NCBI RefSeq assembly: GCF_003385185.1
Contig: NZ_PQHZ01000004.1
Location: 62,001-126,000 of the forward strand
Direction: 5' to 3'
Length of the DNA: 64,000 bases
From: Amycolatopsis palatopharyngis
Lineage (GTDB): Bacteria; Actinomycetota; Actinomycetes; Mycobacteriales; Pseudonocardiaceae
In this document: piece after piece, positions 30,780 to 39,742 of the stretch
How the letters are laid out: every line of letters begins with the position of its first letter
Numbering within the stretch: position 1 is the stretch's first letter
Translations under genes and position numbers: made by a program
Notes under the pieces: generated by a model
Databases searched by the model: none
Told to the model about the DNA's origin: nothing
What the model saw: the letters and a program-made list of their open reading frames with translations, nothing else

Positions 30780-33638
30780 TCACAGGATGTTCGTCTCGCC
30801 TGTCCCGAGGTTCTGGTCCAGCTGGGCGGCCAGCAACTGGGCCAGATGCTCGCCGCGACGGTCGGTCAGGTCCGACAGCTGGGTGCGACAGGAGTAACCG
30901 TCGGCGAGGATCGTGGTGCCGGCCTCTGCGGCCCGCACCGCGGGCAACAGTTGCTGTTCGGCCACCGCTACCGACACGTCGTAGTGGCCCTTCTCGACGC
31001 CGAAGTTGCCCGCGAGGCCGCAACATCCGCCCAGCCGCCGCACCCGGGCGCCCGCCTTTTCGAGCAACCGCGCGTCCTGTCCCCAGCCCATCACCGCGTG
31101 GTGGTGACAATGTGGTTGCGCCACAACGGTTTTCCCTTCGAGCGAGGGTGGTTCCCAGCCGCGGTCGCTGAGTAGTTCGGCGAGGGTGCGGGTGTTCTCG
31201 GCGACCGGTTGCGCGACCTTCCGGCCGAGCAGTTCGGCCGCGTCGGAGCGCAGTACCCCGGTGCAGGACGGTTCGATCCCGACGATCGGGAGACCCGCCG
31301 CCGCGTGCTCGGACAGGGCGTCGACGGTGCGGCCGAGGATCTTCTTCGCCGCGTCGAGTTGCCCGGTGGAGATCCAGGTGAGCGCGCAGCACTGCTGGGT
31401 GGCGGTCAGCCGTGGCCGGTACCCGGCGGCCTCGAGCACCCGCACGGTCGCCTGCCCGACTTCCGGTGTGAAGTAGTTGGTGAACGAGTCGACGAACAGC
31501 AACACCGGATCTCCGGAGGTGGCGCGCTCGTGCTCGGTCTGGGCGAACCAGGAGCGGAATGTCCGCGTGGCGAACGGCGGGATGCTGCGCCGCCGGTCGA
31601 CGCCCGCCGCCGACAGCGCGAGCGGCCCGAATCCTGGGATGCGCATGGCCGCGTTGACCAGCCCGGGGGCGCGGCTGGCGATGGCGGCCCAGCGCGGCAG
31701 GCGGCCCAGCGAGTAGTGCGACGCGGGCCGGAGCCGCCCGCGGTAGCTCTGGTGGAGCATTTCGGCCTTGTACGCGGCCATGTCCACGCCGGTGGGACAG
31801 TCCGAAGCGCAGCCCTTGCAGGACAGACAGAGATCGAGGGCCTCGTGTACCTCTGGCGAGCGCCAGCCGTCGGTGACGGCGCTGCCGTTGATCATCTCCT
31901 GCAGCACGCGCGCACGGCCTCGGGTGGAGTCCTTCTCCTCGCGGGTGGCCAGGTACGACGGGCACATCACCCCGCCGGTGGCGGTGTTGTCCGCCCGGCA
32001 CTTGCCGACACCGGTGCAGCGGTGCACGGCCTGGGTGAAGTCGCCGTCGTCGTGGTGGTAGGCGAAGGCCAGTTCGCGGCGCAGGACGGGGGCGGCGGGG
32101 ACCCGCAGATCCGCGTCGATCGGGCGTGGATCGACCAGCACGCCGGGGTTGAGGATGTTGTCCGGGTCGAACGTGTGCTTGACGGCGGCGAACAGCTCCA
32201 ATGCGTCCGGTGAGTACATCAAGGGCAACAACTCGCTGCGGGCGCGGCCGTCGCCGTGCTCACCGGACAGCGATCCGCCGTAACGCGCGACAAGCTTCGC
32301 TGCCGCGACCATGAAGCCCCGGTAGACGCCCGTGCCGCCGGGGCGGTCGAGCGGCAGGTCGACCCGTACGTGCACGCATCCGTCGGCGAAATGGCCGTAC
32401 GGCACCCCGGTCACCCCGTACTCGGTCATCAGGGCGTCGAAGTCCCGCAGGTAGGCACCGAGCCGTGCGGGCGGCACGGCGGCGTCCTCCCAGCCCGCGT
32501 GTGCGGGCAGCCCGGCCGGACTGCGGCCCGCGAGCCCCGCGCCGTCGGCGCGGATCCGCCACAGCGAGGCCGCACGCGCGGGGTCAGTGACCACCAGGCT
32601 GTCCACCGCCGCGCAGACGTGACCGACCTGCCGCGCCTTCGTCAACGCCTCGTCGAGGTCGCCGCCGACGACCTCGACGAACAGCCACGCCGCCCCGCCG
32701 GGCAACGGTGGGACCGCGTCCGGGCCGCGTCGGTCCCGCACGACGTCGACGATCCGCCGGTCGATTCCCTCGCAGGCGGTGGGGGAGAACTCCAGTAGCG
32801 AAGGCGCGGCGTCCCCGGCCGAGGCGATGTCGGGGAAGCCGAGGACCACCAGGACGCGATGGGCCGGTTCGGTGACCAGTCGCACCGTGGCCTCGGTGGC
32901 CACCGCGAGGGTGCCCTCGCTGCCGACCAGCATGCGGGTGACGTCGAACCCGTGCTCCGGCAGCAGATGTTCGAGCGCATATCCGGAAACCTGGCGCCCG
33001 AATCGGCCGAACTCGGTCCGGATGGTGGCCAGTCCGGCGCCGGTGACATCCCGCAGGGCCGCGAGCGCCGGTGAGGCAGGCCGGGTCGACGAGTCCTCGG
33101 ACGCGTCGAGGCGAAGCGACTCCCCGGTGCCGGTCAGCACGCGCAGCCCTCGCACGTTGTCCGAGGTCCGCCCGTATCCGAGAGTTCTCGAACCACAGGC
33201 GTTGTTGCCGATCATCCCGCCGATCGTGCAGCGGGTGAACGTCGACGGATCCGGACCGAACCGCAATCCGTGCGCGGCCGCGGCTTGTTGCAGCACCACC
33301 TGCACGGCCCCCGGCTCGACCGTGGCGGTCCGTGCGTCCGGATCGATGGCGAGCACCCGGTTCATATGGCGGCTGAAGTCGAGCACCACGCCGGTGCCCA
33401 CCGCATTGCCCGCGACTGACGTGCCACCGCCGCGCGAGGTCAGCGGTACCCCCTCGCGACGGCATAACGCCAGTGCGGCCGCGGTTTCCTCCGCGTCGCG
33501 GGGACGGGCAACGACCAGCGGCCGCACCCGGAACAGTGACGCGTCGGAGGAGTACGCGGCGCGGGTGGTCCCGTCGGAGAGAACGTCACTCACGCCATGG
33601 CGGCGCAGTTCGGCGGCGAAGGATTCAGCGGAGTCCAT
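30780..33638 (-). CDS. FAD-linked oxidase fused to Fe-S/CCG domain (D-2-hydroxyacid dehydrogenase type)
   Basis: 952 residues from the ATG at 33638. N-terminal PCMH-type FAD domain (LTSRGGGTSVAGNAVGTG near 67, GGMIGNNACGSRTLGYGRTS near 137), FAD-oxidase C-terminal domain, then Fe-S Cys groups near 540-565 and CLSCKGCASDCPTGVD near 605, and two CCG-type motifs (QQCCALTW, GGCCGLAGNFG). This GlcD+GlcF-like fusion oxidises D-2-hydroxy acids (lactate, glycolate, 2-hydroxyglutarate are candidates) and feeds electrons to the respiratory chain. A 33-bp palindrome ends at the start codon; an in-frame ATG at 33647 inside the palindrome is the alternative start. Probably controlled by the divergent GntR gene. 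Confidence 0.83.
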   Translation of the reverse strand: MDSAESFAAELRRHGVSDVLSDGTTRAAYSSDASLFRVRPLVVARPRDAEETAAALALCRREGVPLTSRGGGTSVAGNAVGTGVVLDFSRHMNRVLAIDPDARTATVEPGAVQVVLQQAAAAHGLRFGPDPSTFTRCTIGGMIGNNACGSRTLGYGRTSDNVRGLRVLTGTGESLRLDASEDSSTRPASPALAALRDVTGAGLATIRTEFGRFGRQVSGYALEHLLPEHGFDVTRMLVGSEGTLAVATEATVRLVTEPAHRVLVVLGFPDIASAGDAAPSLLEFSPTACEGIDRRIVDVVRDRRGPDAVPPLPGGAAWLFVEVVGGDLDEALTKARQVGHVCAAVDSLVVTDPARAASLWRIRADGAGLAGRSPAGLPAHAGWEDAAVPPARLGAYLRDFDALMTEYGVTGVPYGHFADGCVHVRVDLPLDRPGGTGVYRGFMVAAAKLVARYGGSLSGEHGDGRARSELLPLMYSPDALELFAAVKHTFDPDNILNPGVLVDPRPIDADLRVPAAPVLRRELAFAYHHDDGDFTQAVHRCTGVGKCRADNTATGGVMCPSYLATREEKDSTRGRARVLQEMINGSAVTDGWRSPEVHEALDLCLSCKGCASDCPTGVDMAAYKAEMLHQSYRGRLRPASHYSLGRLPRWAAIASRAPGLVNAAMRIPGFGPLALSAAGVDRRRSIPPFATRTFRSWFAQTEHERATSGDPVLLFVDSFTNYFTPEVGQATVRVLEAAGYRPRLTATQQCCALTWISTGQLDAAKKILGRTVDALSEHAAAGLPIVGIEPSCTGVLRSDAAELLGRKVAQPVAENTRTLAELLSDRGWEPPSLEGKTVVAQPHCHHHAVMGWGQDARLLEKAGARVRRLGGCCGLAGNFGVEKGHYDVSVAVAEQQLLPAVRAAEAGTTILADGYSCRTQLSDLTDRRGEHLAQLLAAQLDQNLGTGETNIL

Positions 33639-33671
33639 TCGTAGCATGCTACAAGTTGTAGCATGCTACGA
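33639..33671. promoter_or_regulatory. 33-bp palindromic operator, two GTAGCATGCTAC boxes
   Basis: GTAGCATGCTAC (33641-33652) and the same 12-mer (33658-33669) are each self-complementary and are joined by AAGTT; with flanking TC/GA the whole 33 bp is palindromic apart from the central base. It lies between the oxidase and the GntR gene, 27 bases from the GntR start, as expected for a FadR/GntR-FCD operator. Confidence 0.85.
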
Positions 33672-33698
33672 ACAGGGTAAGCTTGTTACAGTGATGCG

Positions 33699-34427
33699 GT
33701 GGCTGACGGACTGCTCGACCTCCAACCGCTCGCCCCGTCCAGCGGACGGCGTATGGAGCAGGCGATCGCCGCCGTCCGTGCCGCCATCGACGAAGGGCGG
33801 ATGAAGCCAGGGGTGAAGTACTCCGCCTACCAGTTGGCCGAGGTGCTCGGCATCTCCCGCACCCCTGTACGCGACGCGTTGCTTCGCCTCGAGGAAGTCG
33901 GACTCATCAAGTTCGAGGCGCGTCAGGGCTTCCGCATCCTGCTGCCCCAGCCGAAGGAGATCGCCGAGATCTTCGGCGTGCGACTCGCGCTGGAACTACC
34001 GGCCGTGCGCAAGGCCGCCACCGTCGCGGACCGGGCACTCACTCGGACGTTGCTCGAACAGCGCCGCCTGATGCGGGCCGCTGCCGCGAAGGGCGACGAG
34101 AACGTGTTCGCCCAGCACGACCTGCGACTGCACGACCTGATCCTCGGCGCCGCCGACAACGCCCGCGCGAGGGATATCGTCAGGTCCCTGCGCGAGACCA
34201 CCCGCCTGCTCGGTGCTTCCACCGCGGACAGAACCAGGACGCTGCGGGACATCGACTGTGAGCACGCTCCGATCCTCGATGCCATCAGCGCCGGTGATCC
34301 CGACCGTGCCGGAGAAGCGATGCGCGCGCACCTGGTCAACACTGGAAAACTCCTTGTGGCGCAAGCGATCCGCACCGCCGATGCCGACCTGTCCGTCGAG
34401 GAGGTCTGGTCGGCGGCGGTGTTCTGA
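33699..34427 (+). CDS. GntR-family (FCD) transcription regulator
   Basis: 242 residues: winged HTH with YQLAEVLGISRTPVRDALLR (about 43-62) and LIKFEARQGFRIL, then an FCD ligand-binding domain in which HDLRLHDLILGAADN and the C-terminal His in RAHLVNTGK provide typical metal ligands. Such regulators usually sense small carboxylates. GTG start; it is divergent from the D-hydroxyacid dehydrogenase and separated by the 33-bp palindrome, so it most likely regulates that gene and itself. Confidence 0.86.
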   Translation: MADGLLDLQPLAPSSGRRMEQAIAAVRAAIDEGRMKPGVKYSAYQLAEVLGISRTPVRDALLRLEEVGLIKFEARQGFRILLPQPKEIAEIFGVRLALELPAVRKAATVADRALTRTLLEQRRLMRAAAAKGDENVFAQHDLRLHDLILGAADNARARDIVRSLRETTRLLGASTADRTRTLRDIDCEHAPILDAISAGDPDRAGEAMRAHLVNTGKLLVAQAIRTADADLSVEEVWSAAVF

Positions 34428-34500
34428 TCGGCCGTGGCCGAGCGGATCGAAGGTGAAATCCAGTTGACGCCCCCGGCGTCGGGCTGTCGGATGACGTGCT

Positions 34501-35400
34501 GTGAGCACTGGGCAAATGCATCCCGGCATGCATCCCATTGACGACGACCTCGTCGGACGGTTGATCGCGGCGCGGTTCCCCGAGTGGGCGGAACTGCCGG
34601 TGCGGCGGTGGCCATCCGGTGGCACGGTCAACGCGATGTACCGGCTTGGCGACGACATGGTCGTCAGGCTGCCGTTGGTGCGGGGCGGAGCCAAGGATGT
34701 GGCGAAGGAGCAGAACTGGCTGCCTCGCCTCGCGTCCCGGTTGCCCACGGCCATCCCCGAGGTGCTCGGCGCCGGGCAACCAGCCGAGGGCTATCCGTGG
34801 CCGTGGTCGGTGTACCGCTGGCTGGCAGGGGAGCATCCGCAGCCGGGGGCGCTGAGTGAGCCCGTGCTGCTGGCCAAGGATCTGGCCGAGTTCGTGGCGG
34901 CGATGCGGAACATCACGCTGCCAGGGCAGGAGAGGGCCCACCGCGGCGGACCGCTCGCTCTGCTCGATTCGTCGACCAAGGCCGCGATCGAGCACCTGCG
35001 CGAGATTCCGGAGGAGGACGTCGACTGCGATGCCGTGGCCGCCGCGTGGGAGAACGCGCTGCGGGCGCCGGGCTGGGACGGGCCGCCGGTCTGGCTGCAT
35101 GGCGATCTGATGCCCGGCAATCTGCTGGTGAACGGTGGCAGGCTTTCCGCGGTGATCGACTTCGGCTGCCTGGGAGTCGGCGACCCGGCCGGTGATCTGT
35201 TCCCGGCGTGGAACCTGCTGCCGGCCGAGGCGAGGTTGGTCTTCCGCGAGGCGCTGGGCGTGGACGACGCGACCTGGATCCGGGGCAGGGGACGAGCGCT
35301 CTCTCAGGCGCTGATCGCGTTGCCGTATTACCGGACGACCAATTCGGCGATGACGGACAACGCTCGCCATGTGATTCGTGCGGTGCTGCAAGAAGGCTGA
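34501..35400 (+). CDS. Aminoglycoside phosphotransferase-family kinase
   Basis: 299 residues, APH fold: SGGTVNAMYRLGDDMVVRLP (about 40-59), catalytic loop WLHGDLMPGNLLV (HGDxxxxN, about 199-211) and metal Asp in VIDFGCLGVGDPAGDL (about 218-233). Such proteins phosphorylate aminoglycosides or other small hydroxyl substrates; many chromosomal members have unknown substrates, and no resistance context is seen. GTG start 73 bases after the GntR gene. Confidence 0.8.
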   Translation: MSTGQMHPGMHPIDDDLVGRLIAARFPEWAELPVRRWPSGGTVNAMYRLGDDMVVRLPLVRGGAKDVAKEQNWLPRLASRLPTAIPEVLGAGQPAEGYPWPWSVYRWLAGEHPQPGALSEPVLLAKDLAEFVAAMRNITLPGQERAHRGGPLALLDSSTKAAIEHLREIPEEDVDCDAVAAAWENALRAPGWDGPPVWLHGDLMPGNLLVNGGRLSAVIDFGCLGVGDPAGDLFPAWNLLPAEARLVFREALGVDDATWIRGRGRALSQALIALPYYRTTNSAMTDNARHVIRAVLQEG

Positions 35401-35585
35401 GGATATGCGGCCAGTCCTGATCCGTTCAGGATCGGATCGAAACGATGTACTTGAATCGAGCGATTCTCTTACGGGTGACGAGTACGGATATCCCGCTGTA
35501 CCAAAAGGATCCACAAGCGGGTGAATTTCTCTTGCATTTGCCGAGACGCGGGTGTCCGAGCAGGAATTCCGGTAGAATCGAACAT

Positions 35586-36755
35586 GTGATCGAGACAGAC
35601 GAATTGGTGATTCCTGACTGGGATATCAACGATCTCCTGGACATCCCGGCGTGTTCTCTCGATGAACGGGAGGCGTTGGAGATGGTGCGGTCGATCGGAC
35701 AGGTGCAGTCGATGCTGGAGGCCGCGCGGCTGCAGGCGGTGCAGCGGCTGGCGCGACTGCGCTCCGACGACGAGTGGTCCGTCGACCTGCTGGCGACCTC
35801 GTGCAAGGTCAGCCTGGGCAGGGCCGGGGAGGATGTGGCGCTGGCGAACACGCTGTCGACCCGGCTGCCGCGCACCATGGCGGCGCTGGCCGCGGGGGCG
35901 TTGGACCCGGCCAAGGTCCGCCAGATCGACCGCGCCACAACGCCACTGTCCGATGAACACGTCCTCGCCGTGGAGGAACGGGTGTTTCCCGCCGCGCGGG
36001 ACAAGACTCCCCGGCAACTGGCGTATACGCTGCGAATCGCGGTGCACGCGGTTGACCCCGAGGGCGCCGCCGCCCGCGCCCGGGCCCGCAGGCAGGAACG
36101 CCGGGTATCGGTCGAGCACCAGGACGAGGGCATGTCCTGGCTCAACGCGTTGCTCGCCACGCCGGACGTGCTCGCGATCAAAGACCTGCTCGACGGCCTC
36201 GCCCGCGAGGTGAACACCACGGACGATCCCCGGACGATGGACCAGCTCCGCGCCGACGTGCTGCGCGATCTGCTCCTGGGGCACCAGCACAGCCGTGTTC
36301 GTGTGCACGTCTACGTCACCGCCACGGCGGGTACGGTGCTCGGTCAGGACGACCAGCCCGGCGATCTTCGCGGGTACGGTCCCATCCCCGCCGACACCGT
36401 CCGCGCGCTCGCTCTCGGACTGAACGCCACCTGGCGTGGCGTCAAGGTGGACAATCACGGCCACCCGTGCGGGCTGGCCGAACGCGGCTACGCCCCGTCC
36501 GCCACGCTTCGTGAGCTCGTCCAGCTGCGAGATCGGACCTGCCGATTCCCGGCCTGCGGTCAGTCCGCGCACCGCTGCGACCTCGACCACCACGTTCCCT
36601 ACCGTCGCGACGGCATCACGTGTCCCTGCAATCTCCACAGTCTCTGTCGGCGCCACCACCGACTCAAACAATCCGGCACCTGGACCGTCACCACCACTCC
36701 CGCGGGCGACCTGCAGTGGACCACACCCCACGGCCGCGTTTACGTTGATCGATAG
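35586..36755 (+). CDS. DUF222 / HNH endonuclease domain protein
   Basis: 389 residues from the GTG at 35586; the frame is open to 35445, so a longer N-terminus is possible. N-terminal DUF222 (about 1-250), C-terminal HNH domain: RDRTCRFPACGQ, CDLDHHVPYRRDG and LCRRHHRLKQ, with Cys pairs for zinc. This is a very common multicopy family in actinobacteria (13E12-like), sometimes linked to mobile elements. The region just before it (35400-35580) is clearly less GC-rich than its surroundings. Confidence 0.83.
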   Translation: MIETDELVIPDWDINDLLDIPACSLDEREALEMVRSIGQVQSMLEAARLQAVQRLARLRSDDEWSVDLLATSCKVSLGRAGEDVALANTLSTRLPRTMAALAAGALDPAKVRQIDRATTPLSDEHVLAVEERVFPAARDKTPRQLAYTLRIAVHAVDPEGAAARARARRQERRVSVEHQDEGMSWLNALLATPDVLAIKDLLDGLAREVNTTDDPRTMDQLRADVLRDLLLGHQHSRVRVHVYVTATAGTVLGQDDQPGDLRGYGPIPADTVRALALGLNATWRGVKVDNHGHPCGLAERGYAPSATLRELVQLRDRTCRFPACGQSAHRCDLDHHVPYRRDGITCPCNLHSLCRRHHRLKQSGTWTVTTTPAGDLQWTTPHGRVYVDR

Positions 36756-36765
36756 TCTCGGCCGA

Positions 36766-37323
36766 ATGGGTGAGCAGAAGCGGCGCATGTTGAGGGGAGA
36801 GCTGTACCGCGACAACGATCCCGAGCTGGTGGCCGAACGGAGAAGGGCTCAGCGACTACTCGATCAGTTCAACGCCACGACCTCGGACGAGCCGCAGCTG
36901 CGGGCGGAGGTCCTCGGTGCGTTGCTGGGCAAACTCGGCGCCGGGTCCTGGATCATGCCGCGGTTCCAGTGCGACTACGGCTACCTGATCGAGATCGGTG
37001 CGAACAGCTTCCTCAACTACGACGCCATCCTGATGGACTGCGCACCGATCGTCATCGGCGAGGACGTGTCGATCGGCCCGCGCGCGCAGCTGCTCACGGC
37101 ACTGCACCCGATGACCGGCCACGAGGCCCGCAGGCAGCGCTGGGAGACCGCCGCGCCGATCACGATCGGCGACAACGTATGGCTCGGCGGCGGAGTGATC
37201 GTATGTGCCGGGGTCACCATCGGCGTCGACACCGTCGTCGGCGCGGGCAGCGTGGTGACCAGGGACCTTCCGGAGCGGGTGTTCGCCGCCGGAAACCCCT
37301 GCCGGGTCATCCGGCCCTTGTGA
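36766..37323 (+). CDS. Sugar O-acetyltransferase (maltose/galactoside acetyltransferase type)
   Basis: 185 residues, hexapeptide left-handed beta-helix: N-terminal MLRGELYRDNDPELVAERRR (about 6-25) and C-terminal hexapeptide turns IGDNVWLGGGVIVCAGVTIG with catalytic His in LTALHPM. Acetylates the 6-OH of sugars or related substrates with acetyl-CoA. Starts 10 bases after the HNH gene, perhaps co-transcribed by chance. Confidence 0.87.
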   Translation: MGEQKRRMLRGELYRDNDPELVAERRRAQRLLDQFNATTSDEPQLRAEVLGALLGKLGAGSWIMPRFQCDYGYLIEIGANSFLNYDAILMDCAPIVIGEDVSIGPRAQLLTALHPMTGHEARRQRWETAAPITIGDNVWLGGGVIVCAGVTIGVDTVVGAGSVVTRDLPERVFAAGNPCRVIRPL

Positions 37324-37345
37324 GCTGGCGTGCACAGTCAGATTG

Positions 37346-37375
37346 TTGACAACCTGGCCGCCTGGCGCTGATAGT
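37346..37375 (+). promoter_or_regulatory. Candidate promoter with TTGTTGACAA palindrome
   Basis: TTGACA (37346-37351) and GATAGT (37370-37375) are 18 bases apart and 29 bases before the next start codon. The -35 box is part of the small palindrome TTGTTGACAA (37343-37352, allowing for the edge), which could be a repressor site. Confidence 0.45.
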
Positions 37376-37404
37376 GACCGTGCCTTGTTCGTGATCGGCG
37401 AGAG

Positions 37405-38670
37405 ATGGGGGTGGTCCCCGTCAACCCCGCGGACCAGTCGTCAGTGCACCACCCGGATCTCGTCGGACTCGGCGGCACTCCCCGGCCGGCCTGGCTCGAC
37501 GTGCCCGCCGCTGCCCAGGTGCCCGAGCTCGAGCCTCGTCCGTTTCCCGACGACGAGTACCGGGAGCGTCTCGCACGGGTCAGGGAGCGCTTGTCCCAGG
37601 CGAACCTCGGCGGTGTCGTCGTGTTCCGGCCGTCGAGCGTGGAGTACCTGTGCGGGTATCACTCGATGGAACGGGTGCCACAACCGCTGCTGGTCACCAG
37701 ATCGGACACGTTCCTCTACGTTCCGGACCTCGAAATCGGCAGGGCGATGGCGAGTTCCGTGGCGGACACGGTGCTCTACTACGGCTACACCCAGGCCCCG
37801 ACGGCACTCACGCTGATCGCGGAGCACGCCGCTCGGGCGCTGCCGGACGGCGCTCGCCTCGCGGCCGAGTTCGAGCACACGTCGACACCACCACGGGCGA
37901 TCGAGCTGCTCGGTCGCCATGGCGCCGACCTCGTTCCCGGCGAGCACCTGGTCGAGAACCTCCGCCTTGTGCTGTCCCCGGCGGAACTGCGCTGCGTCGA
38001 GGAGGCGGCTGACGCCACACAGCGTGGTGTCGAGGCGGCCGTCCGTGCGGCGGGTGACCCGGACACGACCGACTCGGCCATAGCCGGGGCCATCACCGAA
38101 GCACTCCTGCGGGGCGCCACCTCGACCTCGGCGTGGGGGCCGGTCGTCGTCTCCGCACCGCGGGCCGGGGTGCCGCACTCCAGCTGGCGTCGTGAACACA
38201 TTGGCGACGGTCCGATTTTCCTGGAGTTCGCCGGTGCCCATCACCGCTACCACGCACCCGTGATGCGGACGCTGAGCCGTGGCGAGCCGACCCCCGACGC
38301 GCAGCGCCTGGGCGAGTTGTCGAGCAGCGTGCTCGACGCCGTGCTGGGCACGGCCGCCGCGGGGGTGCCGTGCGCGGACGTCGCCCGGCGAGCCAGCGAG
38401 GCGATCGGACCCCTGCCGGACGATGTGGTCTTCCATCATCTCTTCGGATACCCGGTCGGTCTCGCCCATCCTCCACATTGGATGGACAGTGCGCCGTTCC
38501 ACATCACGATGGAGAACCGGGAACCGTTGCGCGAGGGCATGGTGTTCCATATCCCGGCCTCGTTCCGGTCTTTCGGCCGCGCATGCGTCGGCCTCAGTCA
38601 GACCTTTGTCGTCGAGCGGGACGGGGCTCGCGTGCTCACCCACGGAACCGCCGGGTTCATTGCCGTGTGA
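37405..38670 (+). CDS. M24 family protein of the creatinase/ectoine hydrolase branch
   Basis: 421 residues: creatinase N-terminal domain (about 45-170) and pita-bread C-terminal domain. The metal ligands of Xaa-Pro peptidases are missing: the first Asp is Glu in IFLEFAG, the second is Pro in YHAPVMRT, and the GHG histidine is Tyr in FGYPVGLAHPPHW. A GY-x-VG-x3-PP-x-W motif is known from ectoine hydrolases (DoeA/EutD), which like creatinase do not need metal. So a metal-free amidohydrolase acting on a small amide is more likely than a peptidase. Its 3' end overlaps ipdC on the other strand by 14 bases. Confidence 0.75.
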   Translation: MGVVPVNPADQSSVHHPDLVGLGGTPRPAWLDVPAAAQVPELEPRPFPDDEYRERLARVRERLSQANLGGVVVFRPSSVEYLCGYHSMERVPQPLLVTRSDTFLYVPDLEIGRAMASSVADTVLYYGYTQAPTALTLIAEHAARALPDGARLAAEFEHTSTPPRAIELLGRHGADLVPGEHLVENLRLVLSPAELRCVEEAADATQRGVEAAVRAAGDPDTTDSAIAGAITEALLRGATSTSAWGPVVVSAPRAGVPHSSWRREHIGDGPIFLEFAGAHHRYHAPVMRTLSRGEPTPDAQRLGELSSSVLDAVLGTAAAGVPCADVARRASEAIGPLPDDVVFHHLFGYPVGLAHPPHWMDSAPFHITMENREPLREGMVFHIPASFRSFGRACVGLSQTFVVERDGARVLTHGTAGFIAV

Positions 38671-39742
38671 CCGAATCCGTACCTGCTCGGATCGTCGTGA
38701 GCCGGTCGATGGCACCCGCGGCGTCGGCCACCATGTCCTCGATCAGCTCGGCGACCGCGGGCAGGTCGTCGAGCAGGCCCACGACCTGTCCCGACGCGAG
38801 GACACCGGCCTCGGTATCGCCCGCGACGAGACCGGCGCGCAGCAGCATCGGCGTGTTCGCCGCCATGATCACCTGGGACCAGGTGCGATCGCCGCCGCGG
38901 CGCATCCCGATACCCTCCGCGAGCATCGACCGCCAGGACAGCCCGGTGAGCCTGCGGAACCGGGTCGCGTTGCGCGCCGCGCGGGCGAGCCCGGTGACCG
39001 GTCCTGAACGCTCCAGCGACTCCACGAGTTCGGTCCGCAGCACTCGATGCGGCATTCCGTCGACCTTCCGGGTCACGACCGTGTCGCCGAGGCCGCGCTC
39101 CAGGTACGCACGCTTGACGGCGTCCGGCACCGTGCTCTCCCTGGTCAGCAGGAACCGGGTACCCATCGCCACACCGGCGGCACCGTAGGCCAGTGCCGCG
39201 GCGAGGCCCCTTCCGTCGAAGAACCCTCCCGCGGCGACGACCGGGATGTCCACGGCGTCGAGCACGGCGGGCAGTAGCAGGGTGGTCGCTACCGGACCGG
39301 TATGCCCGCCACCTTCGCCGCCCTGCACCACGACAGCGTCGGCACCCCACTCGGCGACCTTCTCGGCGTGCCTGGCCGCGCCGACCGAGGGAATCACCAC
39401 GACGCCCGCGTCCTTGAGCTTGGTGATCAGTTCCCTGCGCGGGGCGAGAGCGAAGGACGCCACCCGCACCCGCTCCCGGATCAGCAGGTCGACCCGGCGG
39501 CCCGCGTCCTCGGCATCCGCCCGTAGGTTCACTCCGAACGGTTGCCGCGTGCGGGATCTGGTCTCGCGCACCGCCTGCTCGAGTTCGTCGAAGGTCATGG
39601 TGGCCGAGGCCAGGATGCCCAGCCCGCCCGCCTCCGCGGTGGCCGAGACCAGACGTGGCCCCGCGACCCAGCCCATCCCGGTCTGCACGATCGGATGGCG
39701 GACGCCGGTCAGTTCCGTCAGTGCCGTACGCAGCGCACTCAT
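38657..39742 (-). CDS. ipdC: NAD(P)H-dependent flavin oxidoreductase IpdC
   Basis: 361 residues, nitronate-monooxygenase-like TIM barrel binding FMN: VQTGMGWVAGPRLVSATAEA (about 19-38), VVVQGGEGGGHTG (about 135-147) and AAGGFFDGRGLAAALAYGA. Located directly after ipdB with a 4-base overlap, as Rv3553 after Rv3552. IpdC acts in C/D-ring breakdown upstream of ring opening. Last gene of echA20-ipdA-ipdB-ipdC. Confidence 0.87.
   Translation of the reverse strand: MSALRTALTELTGVRHPIVQTGMGWVAGPRLVSATAEAGGLGILASATMTFDELEQAVRETRSRTRQPFGVNLRADAEDAGRRVDLLIRERVRVASFALAPRRELITKLKDAGVVVIPSVGAARHAEKVAEWGADAVVVQGGEGGGHTGPVATTLLLPAVLDAVDIPVVAAGGFFDGRGLAAALAYGAAGVAMGTRFLLTRESTVPDAVKRAYLERGLGDTVVTRKVDGMPHRVLRTELVESLERSGPVTGLARAARNATRFRRLTGLSWRSMLAEGIGMRRGGDRTWSQVIMAANTPMLLRAGLVAGDTEAGVLASGQVVGLLDDLPAVAELIEDMVADAAGAIDRLTTIRAGTDSVTRQ

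Noticed and set aside
31209..32213. Plus-strand frame inside the FAD/Fe-S oxidase gene
   Set aside because: The oxidase domains are continuous on the minus strand; this is a shadow.
34501..35400. Antibiotic resistance gene
   Set aside because: Only the kinase fold is visible; no close match to a known resistance enzyme can be claimed and the context gives no support.
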